Assembly: GCF_003340345.1 (NCBI RefSeq)
Contig: NZ_PPTQ01000018.1
Coordinates: forward strand, 1 to 59,057
Origin: Paraeggerthella hongkongensis
GTDB lineage: Bacteria; Actinomycetota; Coriobacteriia; Coriobacteriales; Eggerthellaceae
DNA: 59,057 bases
Reading direction: 5' to 3'
The notes under the pieces are model-generated. The model did no database searches and was not told the DNA's origin. It saw only the letters and a program-made list of their open reading frames with translations. Of the stretch, positions 36,908 to 45,874 are shown piece after piece. Position 1 is the stretch's first letter. Every line of letters begins with the position of its first letter. The position numbers were made by a program, and so were the translations under genes.

Positions 36908-39570
36908 TGCGGGAGAGTGGTTCCGGCCGTGATGTGCTGGTCAGCGTCATTGTGCCCGTGTATAACAAGGAGCAGTCGCTGCAGTCTTGTATGGATTCGC
37001 TCGATGCGCAGACCATTGACAAAAGCCTGATGGAGGTAATCCTGGTCAACGATGGGTCCAGTGACGGTAGCCTTGCGGCGTGCGAGCGCATTGCGCAAGA
37101 GCGCTCCTATTTTCGTGTGTTCACACAGGAGAATCAGGGCGTATCGGCTGCTCGTAACGCGGGGATGGCGCAGGCTGCGGGTAAGTACCTGATGTTCCTT
37201 GATGCCGACGACTCTTTATCCAAGCATACCGTGAAGAGCGTTTCGACGTTTTTCGAGCACCATCAGGACCAGGTAGACCTGGTCACGTATCCGCTTTGCT
37301 ATTTCAATCCGCAAACCGGCAGCAAGCGCCCTCATAAGCGCGAAGAGTGGCTGACTGAAGAGGGCGTGTACGACCTTGAGGAGAATCCTTTTGCCGCTCT
37401 TACCACCATGAACATCTGCGTAAAAAACCGTGGTGAAGGCAATCTGCTGTTCGACCGGGCGAAGAAAATGGGAGAAGACCAGCTTTTTATTGCCGAAAGC
37501 TTGAAAACGAAGGCAACGGTTGGTTTCTGCATGCATGCAGAGTACGTGTATGTGAAAGATGGAAACAACTCGTCCCGGATAGGGACCAACCCTTTGTACT
37601 CCTACGATGATACGATGGGATTGTACCAATCGTTCTTGCGCATAGCCGAAGAGAACCCTCGGATGGCTCGATACGTTTGTCAGACCATCCTCTACAACGT
37701 GGACTGGCGTTTGCGTGGGGATATGCTGTTCCCTGCATTCTGTTCGGGCGAGGAGCGCGACCGTCAAGAAGAACGGCTTGCTCAAATCATGAGGGCCATT
37801 CCTGCATGCGAATATGCAAGCAGTCCTTATCTTAATGAGTTTCACAAGGCTTTCCTTTTGGATAGGTACGGGTTTGCGAAGAGTTCCGCTCGCATTGAAT
37901 ATGCGGATGGAACAAGCGTGACGTTGGAGGACGGCTACGTATGGGAGACAAAGCCGCCGACCGTATGCATAACGTACTGCATGAGGAGTGGTGGCCGCTT
38001 CGAGCTGCGCGGACGACTTATGTGCCCGTCATTTTTATGGGAGGAGAAGCCTAGGCTATTCGTGTGCACTGCATCCGACGAGGATGAAGAGGTGTTTTTG
38101 GGTCCGTCTTCGTTTGACTACAGCAGTTCCAAGGTGAAGACAGCAAAGTGCTACAGCTTCGCTTTCACGTCGTCCTCTTTATGGGAAACATCGGATTGTG
38201 TGATTCGCTTTCGGGTTGCAATCTCGTCGAGGGATGTTCCGACTGTGGGGGTCGAACTCGCCTTGCGCCGTCACAATGCGCGTGCCACGGAGGGCTCGCT
38301 TGCATTTAGGGATTGCTTCGTGACGGTTGACGGGGATTCATTGAAGGTCAAGCGTAAGAGTGTCATGGACAGTGCAAGATCGCTGCTTGAAGGGTGTATG
38401 AACGATCGCGCGCTTTTGGCGAAGCGAACCGCACTGAGGTTGTTCCTGCTGAGGAGCCGATCGAAGCGGATTTGGCTGTATGCGGATCTTCCTACGTCCA
38501 TTTCCGAAGGAAATGCGCTTGTTCAAATTCTGCACGATCTGAACCTGAACGACGGCGTAGAGCGCTATTACATAAGTAACTTCGAAGATGAGCTTGTCGA
38601 GAAGTACCCGGTTCTGTCCGGACGTATTCTGAAATGTGAATCGAGGCAGCACGTGTACTGTTCGTTCAAGGCGGAGGTCGTCCTGGCTTCGTATCTTGAG
38701 AGTTTCACGTTTCGTCCGGTAAGCCAGAAAACGTTCAATGGGCTTGGCGATTTGCTGCAGCCTCAGCGGTGCGTGTATCTGCAGCACGGTATACTACATG
38801 CACATATGCCTTGGTACTTCTCGTATGATCGAATCTTGTTCGATTATGTGGTGGTATCCACGCGATTTGAGATAGATAATCTGACCAAAAACTATTATTT
38901 TCCCCGCGGCGCGCTCATTGAATCGGGGATGCCTCGCTTCGATTTGCTGCAGCATAATTTAAATAAGGACTCCAAGAGGATAATGTTTGTCCCTTCGTGG
39001 CGCGCGTATTTGGTTGCGGGCAAGGCTTCCGAGCGCGTGGGTGTAGAAGGGGCATTTTTGGCCTCGACGTTCTACAAGGGCGTGAAGGGGTTCTTGGACC
39101 GGCTTTCATCAAGTGGTTTATTGGAGAGGTACGGATGTTCGTTGGATGTCAAGCTACATCCAAATTTCACATGCTACAAGGATCTATTCGAGTCGGACGA
39201 CCCTCGTATTCGCCTCGCACCTGAGGTCATAGACGAAGGGAAATACTCCGTCGTTGTATCGGACTTCTCTTCATATGTCTATGATTTCATCTACGGCGGC
39301 AGCAAAGTGCTCTACTTCGTGCCTGACTATATCGAATTCAAGGCGGGTTTGAACCAGTATTCCGAGCTAGATCTTCCCTTCGAGGAAGGCTTCGGCCCGT
39401 TCTGCACAGACCCAGATGATGCAGTGAGGGTTTTGGAGGGGATCTTGGGCGAAGGGGCTTCGGCGTATCGGGATCCTTACGCTCGGCGTCGAGAAGGATT
39501 CTTTTTGCATACCGATCTCATGAATAGGGAGCGGTTATATTGCTCGATAACAAATGATATACCCGTATAA
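36907..39570 (+). CDS. Bifunctional GT2 glycosyltransferase - TagF-like phosphotransferase fusion
   Basis: An 887-residue protein. N-terminal GT2 domain (about 10-230): VSVIVPVYNKEQ, VNDGSSDGS, ENQGVSAARNAG, FLDADDSL. The middle (about 320-490) is a beta-rich region of unknown role. The C-terminal TagF-like domain (about 510-880): VYLQHGILHAHMP with catalytic His, FVPSWRAY, KLHPNFT, VVSDFSSYVYD. It could add a sugar and a polyol phosphate in turn and so build a polymer of the type sugar-polyol-phosphate. It is translationally coupled to the gene before it. Confidence 0.87.
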   Translation: MRESGSGRDVLVSVIVPVYNKEQSLQSCMDSLDAQTIDKSLMEVILVNDGSSDGSLAACERIAQERSYFRVFTQENQGVSAARNAGMAQAAGKYLMFLDADDSLSKHTVKSVSTFFEHHQDQVDLVTYPLCYFNPQTGSKRPHKREEWLTEEGVYDLEENPFAALTTMNICVKNRGEGNLLFDRAKKMGEDQLFIAESLKTKATVGFCMHAEYVYVKDGNNSSRIGTNPLYSYDDTMGLYQSFLRIAEENPRMARYVCQTILYNVDWRLRGDMLFPAFCSGEERDRQEERLAQIMRAIPACEYASSPYLNEFHKAFLLDRYGFAKSSARIEYADGTSVTLEDGYVWETKPPTVCITYCMRSGGRFELRGRLMCPSFLWEEKPRLFVCTASDEDEEVFLGPSSFDYSSSKVKTAKCYSFAFTSSSLWETSDCVIRFRVAISSRDVPTVGVELALRRHNARATEGSLAFRDCFVTVDGDSLKVKRKSVMDSARSLLEGCMNDRALLAKRTALRLFLLRSRSKRIWLYADLPTSISEGNALVQILHDLNLNDGVERYYISNFEDELVEKYPVLSGRILKCESRQHVYCSFKAEVVLASYLESFTFRPVSQKTFNGLGDLLQPQRCVYLQHGILHAHMPWYFSYDRILFDYVVVSTRFEIDNLTKNYYFPRGALIESGMPRFDLLQHNLNKDSKRIMFVPSWRAYLVAGKASERVGVEGAFLASTFYKGVKGFLDRLSSSGLLERYGCSLDVKLHPNFTCYKDLFESDDPRIRLAPEVIDEGKYSVVVSDFSSYVYDFIYGGSKVLYFVPDYIEFKAGLNQYSELDLPFEEGFGPFCTDPDDAVRVLEGILGEGASAYRDPYARRREGFFLHTDLMNRERLYCSITNDIPV

Positions 39571-39739
39571 TTAGAAAATTGATTCAAGGAGATAAGGATA
39601 ACCATATTTCCTAGCGAAAGGATAGCGATCGGAGCTGCTTCTTGTTCGGTACACTGTGTTTAGTGGCTAGGGATTCAAATGGCTTATAGTGCCGAGCGTT
39701 AGCGCTCTTAGCAAAGAACGACGAAGATGGGGGTTTGAT

Positions 39740-42076
39740 ATGACGGAGTTCTCGATAGTAATCCCTGCATATAATTGTGAAGCAACGATCAAGGATAGTA
39801 TCGCTAGTGCTTTGAGACAGACATTCAGCGATCTTGAGGTGATAGTTGTGGACGATGCAAGTACCGATGGTACGTATGCGGCGGCGCAGGAGATGGAGAA
39901 GATCGATAGTCGCGTTAAGGTAGTCAGATTGACGCAAAACGTCAAGGCTGCAAGCGCGAGAAAGAGAGGGGTAGCCCATTCTTGCGGGAGGTATGTCCTC
40001 TTCCTAGATGCGGACGATGCTATCGTTCCTGCCGCATGTGGCGAGTTGCATAAAGAGTTTGAGCGAAAACCCGTCGATATTCTTCATTTTGGTGTCAAGG
40101 TTAATTCGCCATCGAAGGCTTCTTGCGAGAGTGCGGAAGATTTTCTGAAGCCTTTTTTAGGGGAGATTGCTGGGAAGGGCGAGATCTTCGAAGCATGCTT
40201 TGTTGATGGGAAGTATAAATGGAATCTGGTAAATAAAGCTTTTAACGGTGATTTGTGTAGAAGATGTTTCGGCGATCTTCCAGAGCGCTTCGTGCAGAGG
40301 GGCGAAGATTTGCTGGCGTTTGTCCTTCTCTCGTATCATGCCGAATCATATCGGGGATTGGATGCAAAATACTATGTGTACAATTTTGGTTCGGGACAAG
40401 ATGGCGACAAAATCGTGACGTTGGACGATTTTGCGTCGCTATGCGATTCTTGTATTGCGGCGGAAGCGATAGAAGATCTGCTTGCTAGTTGGAATGCGCC
40501 CGAAAAGTGGAAGCGGGGTTTTAGGGGAATAAAGAGCAGTTTGATTGGCAACTGCGTCCATAAACTGCGCTTTTTTGTCTCTGATCAAGATAAACCTGAA
40601 GCAATAAGGATCCTTTTACGGAAATGGGGAGCTCAGGAGTCTATAGCGGCTTTAGCTAGGGAATATTGGGTTGACCAGGGCCAGCTTGCCAGGGTTGTGA
40701 AACCTCTGCTGGTCGATCATCCTACTTGCAAGCCCGTGAAGCATATTGCTACATACTACTATGCCTACCAAGGCGGTGGCGCGGAAGGTGTACTTCGAGA
40801 ATTGGTTCGCCTCTGGCAGGATTTGGGATACGAGGTCACCCTTTTTCTAGACGAAAAACCTACCGGGGAGGTTTCGTTAATTAAAGGAGTTGATATTGTC
40901 ATCCTCCCGAAGACCACGAATACTACTCCTGAAAACTATCTAGAACGCTCACAGGTCTTCGCTCGTGAAATCAAAGCAAGAAAAATTGATACCGTCGTGT
41001 ATCAGACTTGGCTCAATCATCTTATGCTTTGGGACGCGCTGACGATAAAGGCGGCGAAGGCTAATTTCATAATTCACTGCCATGGGCTTTTCACTAATAA
41101 AATGCGCCTTTGCAAGAAGTATTTCTCCCAGATGCCTTATGTTTACACTCTTGCCGATGGGGTCGTTTCTTTAAGTGAAACAGACAAGCGGTTTTGGCTT
41201 CATTTTAATAGTAACGTATTCGTAACGGAAAATCCGCTGTCCCTGGATCCTCAAAAAGTCAAACCTTGTGAATGTTTGGATAAGAGGGTTCTTTGGCTGG
41301 GGCGGATTTCTCCGGAAAAACATCCTGAGGATGCTCTTAGAATATTCGAGGTTATTCATAGCCTTGATCCTGACGTTCGCTTTAGTCTTGTTGGGGGGGC
41401 GACCACGCAGGAGTACGAGGATAAGATTATTGCCATGGCCGAAGAACTCGGCCTTTCAGAGGTTATTGATATGCCTGGCTGGTGCGATGCTGGGGGGAAG
41501 ATTGAAGCCTTCCAGAACGCAAGGGTGTTCTTGATGACCTCGGAGGCTACTGAGGGATATCCGCTTACGCTTGCTGAGAGCAAAGTGGCTGGCGTTCCCT
41601 GTGTAATGTACGATCTTCCATATCTGACGATGCTGGAAGATGCTCGCGGGATAGTGACAGTGCCTCAGGGATCGGTGGCGTTTGCCGCACATGCTGCACT
41701 TCAACTACTTGAGGATGATCAGTATTATCAGGAAATGTCCGCTCAGGCTCGAAGCAGTATAAGAACTGTATTGGAATTTGACTTCAAAGCCTTTTGGCAG
41801 GAAGTGTTCCGTTCGGCGGAAAAGGGCCTGGAGGAGGTTGTAGATCCGGACGCTTTGTTGTGGGATTCCTTGTTCGAGGCATACAGCGCCGGAGTTGATA
41901 GCATTTGGGCATCGAGGAATTGGTGGGAAGGCCAAGCAGGGCTGAAAGATCGCAGGATTTCTCAACTGGAAGCAGAGGTCTCTAGGATTAAGAAGGCGAA
42001 TTCCTGGAGAATTGGTCGAGCGGTAACTTACATTCCGCGCAAAACGAAGAAATTCATGAAGCGCAAGAGGAATTGA
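39740..42076 (+). CDS. GT2-GT4 fusion glycosyltransferase with coiled-coil tail
   Basis: A 778-residue protein starting at MTEFSIVIPAYN; the upstream in-frame ATG at 39689 lies in non-coding-like sequence. GT2 domain (about 1-230): VDDASTDGT, ASARKRGV, FLDADDAI. GT4 domain (about 345-690): YQGGGAEGVLRELVRL at the start, RVLWLGRISPEKHPEDAL, and ATEGYPLTLAESKVAGVP (E-x7-E). The tail is a coiled coil ending NSWRIGRAV plus a Lys/Arg cluster, probably membrane-attaching. It could add two successive sugars. Confidence 0.87.
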   Translation: MTEFSIVIPAYNCEATIKDSIASALRQTFSDLEVIVVDDASTDGTYAAAQEMEKIDSRVKVVRLTQNVKAASARKRGVAHSCGRYVLFLDADDAIVPAACGELHKEFERKPVDILHFGVKVNSPSKASCESAEDFLKPFLGEIAGKGEIFEACFVDGKYKWNLVNKAFNGDLCRRCFGDLPERFVQRGEDLLAFVLLSYHAESYRGLDAKYYVYNFGSGQDGDKIVTLDDFASLCDSCIAAEAIEDLLASWNAPEKWKRGFRGIKSSLIGNCVHKLRFFVSDQDKPEAIRILLRKWGAQESIAALAREYWVDQGQLARVVKPLLVDHPTCKPVKHIATYYYAYQGGGAEGVLRELVRLWQDLGYEVTLFLDEKPTGEVSLIKGVDIVILPKTTNTTPENYLERSQVFAREIKARKIDTVVYQTWLNHLMLWDALTIKAAKANFIIHCHGLFTNKMRLCKKYFSQMPYVYTLADGVVSLSETDKRFWLHFNSNVFVTENPLSLDPQKVKPCECLDKRVLWLGRISPEKHPEDALRIFEVIHSLDPDVRFSLVGGATTQEYEDKIIAMAEELGLSEVIDMPGWCDAGGKIEAFQNARVFLMTSEATEGYPLTLAESKVAGVPCVMYDLPYLTMLEDARGIVTVPQGSVAFAAHAALQLLEDDQYYQEMSAQARSSIRTVLEFDFKAFWQEVFRSAEKGLEEVVDPDALLWDSLFEAYSAGVDSIWASRNWWEGQAGLKDRRISQLEAEVSRIKKANSWRIGRAVTYIPRKTKKFMKRKRN

Positions 42077-42146
42077 GCTTTGCATGTGTGCAGGCTTATT
42101 GGAGTGCGGATGTAGACGTGCGATCTGACACGATGGGAGGCGGGAT

Positions 42147-43802
42147 ATGGGTGGTTGTCTCGATTGCGATAGCGCGAGTAAGGTGATTGAGCATTTAAAC
42201 AATTCGTCTCTGAAAGAAGCGCTTAAGACGTTTCGATTGCCCGATGTGATTGCTGCGTGTGCGGTTGGCGGTGAAAAGTGGAAACCGTACTGGACCACTG
42301 AGATAGCCACAATGTTTGTCGCATCGCCGAACTCTCGCCCTATAAAAACCATAGGCCTTGTGTATCGCCGCCTTAGGAGCGGCGGCGTGGAACGAGTCAT
42401 GGCTCTACTGTCTTTTATGCTTGAGAAAAAGGGCTTAAAGGTAGTGATTTTGACAGACGAGGAGCCTTCTCCGGATGACTATGAAATTTGTAGTGCAGCT
42501 GCTAGGGCAAGAGTTGTTGCGGTAGGCGATGCTCCTGGTTTCAAGAATTATGCTGCAAGAGCGATGTCTTTCGCGGAAGCTGTTTCGAGCTTTGGGATAG
42601 ATACATTTGTGTTTTCGAATTGGCTTGATAGGTCTTTGTTTTGGGATCTGGCGACGGTGAAGAGCTTGGGCGCGAAGGCAATCCTCCATATACATGGAAG
42701 CGCTTCGTGCATATTCAACGGTACGTTTCCGTTTTGCCAGGCGCTCGATCTATGTAGATACATCGATTTATTTGATGCTGCTGTTGTTCTTTCGGAGAGC
42801 GAAATGGCATTCTGGAGTACTTTTTCCAGAAAGGTGCGTTACATACCGAATCCAACTATTTTTAAGGACTCTTGTACAATTAAAAAAGGGAAGGTTGGGG
42901 ATGGACATGGTGAGGTTGTCTGGGTTGGAAGACTAGAGGAGGAGAAAAAGCCCCTGGACGCGATTCGCGCATTTGCCACTGTTGTGGATAAATTGCCGAA
43001 GGCCCATCTTTCCATGGTGGGAGACTGCTTCGATCTGGGTCTTAAAAGTAAGATTGAGGATCTGGTTCTGAAGCTGGGGCTTCGAGAGAATGTGGAGATC
43101 GTTGGTTTTACTGCAGATGTGACTAGGTATTATGAAAAAGCCGACCTGATGCTCTTCACATCCTCGTTTGAGGGTTTCCCTCTGGTTATCCTGGAAGCGT
43201 TTAGCCTAGGCTTGCCCGTTGTGATGTACGATCTGCCGTATTTGGCGCTGACGCGATCGGGTAAAGGTTGCATTGCTGTAGAGCAGGGTGATTTTCTCGC
43301 CGCTGGTAATAAGGTGCTGGAGATTCTTAGCGATAGCCACCTCCTTGAAAGCATGAGTAGAGATGCGTTGTTGATCGCTAATGAGTTTAACTCCCAAGAT
43401 GTAGGCGCCGAATGGGTCGATCTTATGAACGACGTTAGCGGTGGATGCCTAGAGTCGAGTTTGTCTTGCGATGTCAGGGATTATCGGGGCATTCTTGTCG
43501 GCATTCGCGATAACTACAGGATATGTTTAACTCGATTGGAGCGAATGGGGGCTGATTGCGCAGAGCTTCATGCTTGGGCTGAAGAATTGCAGTCGTCAAA
43601 AGACCAGATAGAGAGAGAATTCAGAGCTTTGCAGGAATGGGTTGAAATACTGCAGTCGTCAAAGGACGAGCTTGAGAGGTTGCTTAACGAGCAGGTCGAG
43701 CAATACGAAGAGCTCCATAGCTGGACGGAGCAGCTTCAAAAAAGCAAGGACTGGCTAGAGGATAGATGCAGAAAATTGGATGAGAGCACACATTGTACTT
43801 AG
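42147..43802 (+). CDS. GT4 glycosyltransferase with repetitive C-terminal coiled coil, possibly truncated
   Basis: A 551-residue protein. After about 65 residues the GT-B core begins with RRLRSGGVERVMALL, later VVWVGRLEEEKKPLDAI and FEGFPLVILEAFSLGLPVV. Residues about 470-545 are a coiled coil of three similar units with the pattern L-x2-W-x-E-x-LQ-SKD. The protein then stops at ESTHCT without the YRIGR-type ending of its neighbours and about 1 kb of non-coding sequence follows, so the tail may have been cut by a past rearrangement. Related to the GT4 half of the preceding gene (MYDLPYL segment in both). Confidence 0.83.
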   Translation: MGGCLDCDSASKVIEHLNNSSLKEALKTFRLPDVIAACAVGGEKWKPYWTTEIATMFVASPNSRPIKTIGLVYRRLRSGGVERVMALLSFMLEKKGLKVVILTDEEPSPDDYEICSAAARARVVAVGDAPGFKNYAARAMSFAEAVSSFGIDTFVFSNWLDRSLFWDLATVKSLGAKAILHIHGSASCIFNGTFPFCQALDLCRYIDLFDAAVVLSESEMAFWSTFSRKVRYIPNPTIFKDSCTIKKGKVGDGHGEVVWVGRLEEEKKPLDAIRAFATVVDKLPKAHLSMVGDCFDLGLKSKIEDLVLKLGLRENVEIVGFTADVTRYYEKADLMLFTSSFEGFPLVILEAFSLGLPVVMYDLPYLALTRSGKGCIAVEQGDFLAAGNKVLEILSDSHLLESMSRDALLIANEFNSQDVGAEWVDLMNDVSGGCLESSLSCDVRDYRGILVGIRDNYRICLTRLERMGADCAELHAWAEELQSSKDQIEREFRALQEWVEILQSSKDELERLLNEQVEQYEELHSWTEQLQKSKDWLEDRCRKLDESTHCT

Positions 43803-44715
43803 AGCAACACAAAGGGCGGATGGAGGGAGTTGTCGCATCTGTCCTCTGTCGCTCGATGAGGATAAGGGCGCTTCAAAGAAGTAGACGCTGTGGGTTGTGG
43901 TTTCTTGCCGCAAATCCCATGTTTTACACTTAAAGGGGCTCCAGGCTTGTAGATTGTCTGTTCAACGGATAATTCTGTTTATCTTGGAGCCTCCTGAAGC
44001 GTGGTGATTCTTCAGCATCCCTTGATGTACGTGCGTTAGCTACCGTGCCCTTCGCTGCGCACTTGCTCAAACTTCATGGTGTGCAGCGTGGCTACGATTC
44101 GATTGCGGGTGGATTTGTCTTGAGCCTCCTCTCCGCGATGCGTAAGACCAGGAGCGGATGCAGCAGGTGAGGCTCGCGGATGCGGCCTTCGCGCGATAGG
44201 CAGACTGGGTGGGATTTGAATGGCTGGTGGCTCTGTCTGAGGCTTGTGTAATAATTTGTGTACTTTTTATAAGACTTACGCTGCTTTGGTCGCTTCTCTC
44301 GCGTCGGTGCCATGCTCTCGGGCAACGGTCGACTCCTTGTCATGCGAATATCGAAGTCCATTGCGATCGAGAAATGCAATCAACTTCGCTCCGTGTGCGG
44401 GCAAGGTCATTTCGCTTGCTGTCTCTCAGGCTGGGCAGAGATGGCGCAGCCTTCAGTTACTGCCTATATTTGACGGTGAATTCGGTCCTTTGAGTCATGC
44501 TCGGATTGCTCTATCAATCAACGCCTGCTATGAGGTCTTGCTAACTGCGTTTCTTTTTACTGCATGTCTGAAGGCACGACGCGAGTCATCTTGCTGTGCG
44601 GGTGGCGTGCTGGCGCTTGCGGCCTTAATTGAATTTGTAAGTTGAGTACCGGTTGAGCACCTGTCCAGTTTGATCTTGCAGTTGGTTTTCAGCGCGGTGA
44701 TACGCGCATGACGCA

Positions 44716-44724
44716 TGCTATAAT
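44716..44724 (+). promoter_or_regulatory. Extended -10 promoter of the methyltransferase operon
   Basis: TGCTATAAT (TATAAT at 44719-44724) lies about 105 bases before the methyltransferase ATG. No clear -35 is seen. The leader that would follow contains an AGGAG plus two-codon ORF (ATG CTG TAG, 44751-44759) and a perfect palindrome GGAGCGCTCC (44781-44790). Confidence 0.55.
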
Positions 44725-44780
44725 ACTCTGTTATTTAGGAGATCGTTCATATGCTGTAGGCGAATTTTCTCGCTTTATCA

Positions 44781-44790
44781 GGAGCGCTCC
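44781..44790. promoter_or_regulatory. Perfect 10-bp palindrome in the methyltransferase leader
   Basis: GGAGCGCTCC is its own reverse complement and lies between the promoter and the start codon. It could be an operator, or a binding site through which the methyltransferase limits its own expression. Chance occurrence is possible. Confidence 0.3.
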
Positions 44791-44829
44791 CTTGGACGGG
44801 TTTGATAGAAGCTGAGGAGGGTGAGGGCA

Positions 44830-45864
44830 ATGGCGAAGCATACGGCCGTTGATTTATTCTCCGGTGCTGGTGGCCTCTCCCAGGGGCTGCGACAGGCAGG
44901 GTTCAAGGTTATTGGAGCCCTTGAGGTGGACAAGGATGCTGCTGAGGTTTTTTCGATCAACCATCCGAAAACGAAGGTAATAGAAAAAGATATCTCTTCA
45001 GTATCCGTTGAGGAGGCGGCTCGATTATGGGGTCTCGAAAAAGGTGAGCTGGACTTGCTCGCGGGGTGTCCGCCGTGTCAGGGCTTTTCGACAATTGGAA
45101 CTCGAAATCGCGAGGCAGCACAAGACGACCCCCGTAATGAGCTTATTTTCGAAATGTTGCGTTTTGCTAGGGAGTTGCTGCCGAAGGCCATAATGATCGA
45201 AAACGTGCCAGCGCTGGCAAAAGATGAGCGTCTGAGGCGGTTTTGCAGCAGTCTAAAAGATCTGGGCTATGACTGTGACGTCAGGGTGCTTAACGTTCAG
45301 CAATACAAAGTACCGCAGCGTAGAAGGAGGATGATCCTTCTTGCCTCACGTGTGGGCAAGGTGACCGTTCGAGATGTTGATCTGACGGCGGGTAGTCCTA
45401 GAACTGTAAGGATGGCTTTCGGTAATCTGAATCCCGACTTTGTGCGCAGGGACTCTCTGTCTAGGTTGCATGGACGTCATTCTCAGCATGTTATGGACAT
45501 TATTCGTGCCGTCCCCCACGACGGGGGTGGGCGGCATGATCTTCCGGATTCTCTTGTGTTGGATTGTCATAGGAAAACCAGCGGTTTCAGGGATGTATAT
45601 GGAAGAATGTCGTGGGATTCTCCGTCTCCAACCATAACGTGTGGCTGCGCGAACCCTTCGAAGGGCAGGTTTCTTCATCCCGAGGAAGATCGGGCGATTA
45701 CATTGAGGGAGGCAGCGGTTTTGCAGACCTTCCCTTTGGGCTATTGCTTTCCGGTCGAAAAGGGGAGGCAAAGGCTGTCGACAATGATAGGAAACGCTCT
45801 CCCGCCGACGTTTATTGAATTCCATGCGCGCTGCGTCAAGGCTGTTTTGTCGCGTTCTTTCTAA
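44830..45864 (+). CDS. DNA (cytosine-5) methyltransferase
   Basis: A 344-residue C5 methyltransferase, complete by motifs: I FSGAGGLSQG (about 10-19), IV GCPPCQGFS with catalytic Cys83, VI IENVP (123-127), VIII QRRRRM (163-168), IX-X region LREAAVLQTFP and GNALPP near the end. The target recognition region lies between about 200 and 260 and is short. The ATG is preferred over GTG at 44821 because GAGGAGG (44814-44820) is nine bases upstream. The ATPase/nuclease gene starts ten bases behind, so the pair forms a restriction-modification-like unit. The methylated sequence is unknown. Confidence 0.93.
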   Translation: MAKHTAVDLFSGAGGLSQGLRQAGFKVIGALEVDKDAAEVFSINHPKTKVIEKDISSVSVEEAARLWGLEKGELDLLAGCPPCQGFSTIGTRNREAAQDDPRNELIFEMLRFARELLPKAIMIENVPALAKDERLRRFCSSLKDLGYDCDVRVLNVQQYKVPQRRRRMILLASRVGKVTVRDVDLTAGSPRTVRMAFGNLNPDFVRRDSLSRLHGRHSQHVMDIIRAVPHDGGGRHDLPDSLVLDCHRKTSGFRDVYGRMSWDSPSPTITCGCANPSKGRFLHPEEDRAITLREAAVLQTFPLGYCFPVEKGRQRLSTMIGNALPPTFIEFHARCVKAVLSRSF

Positions 45865-45874
45865 GGGGTAAGCC

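Larger units (their letters stand above)
43803..44829. other. About 1 kb without a convincing gene; probable rearrangement scar
   Basis: Several short ORFs run through both strands but none has a good ribosome site or family resemblance. A 7-bp inverted repeat GGCTCCA/TGGAGCC (43937-43943 and 43985-43991) is present. The minus strand near 44000-44150 can be read as a short peptide with a protein-like ending (RNRIVATLHTMKFEQVRSEG, then a stop after three more residues), perhaps the remnant of a lost gene. The right end carries the promoter of the methyltransferase operon. Confidence 0.5.

Noticed and set aside
43937-43991. Inverted repeat GGCTCCA/TGGAGCC as insertion-sequence ends or a terminator
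   Set aside because: Only seven paired bases across a 41-base loop, no T-run and no transposase nearby.
44244-44645. Plus-strand open frame of 133 codons in the gap before the methyltransferase
   Set aside because: No ribosome site, no family resemblance, Ser/Cys/Arg-rich product.
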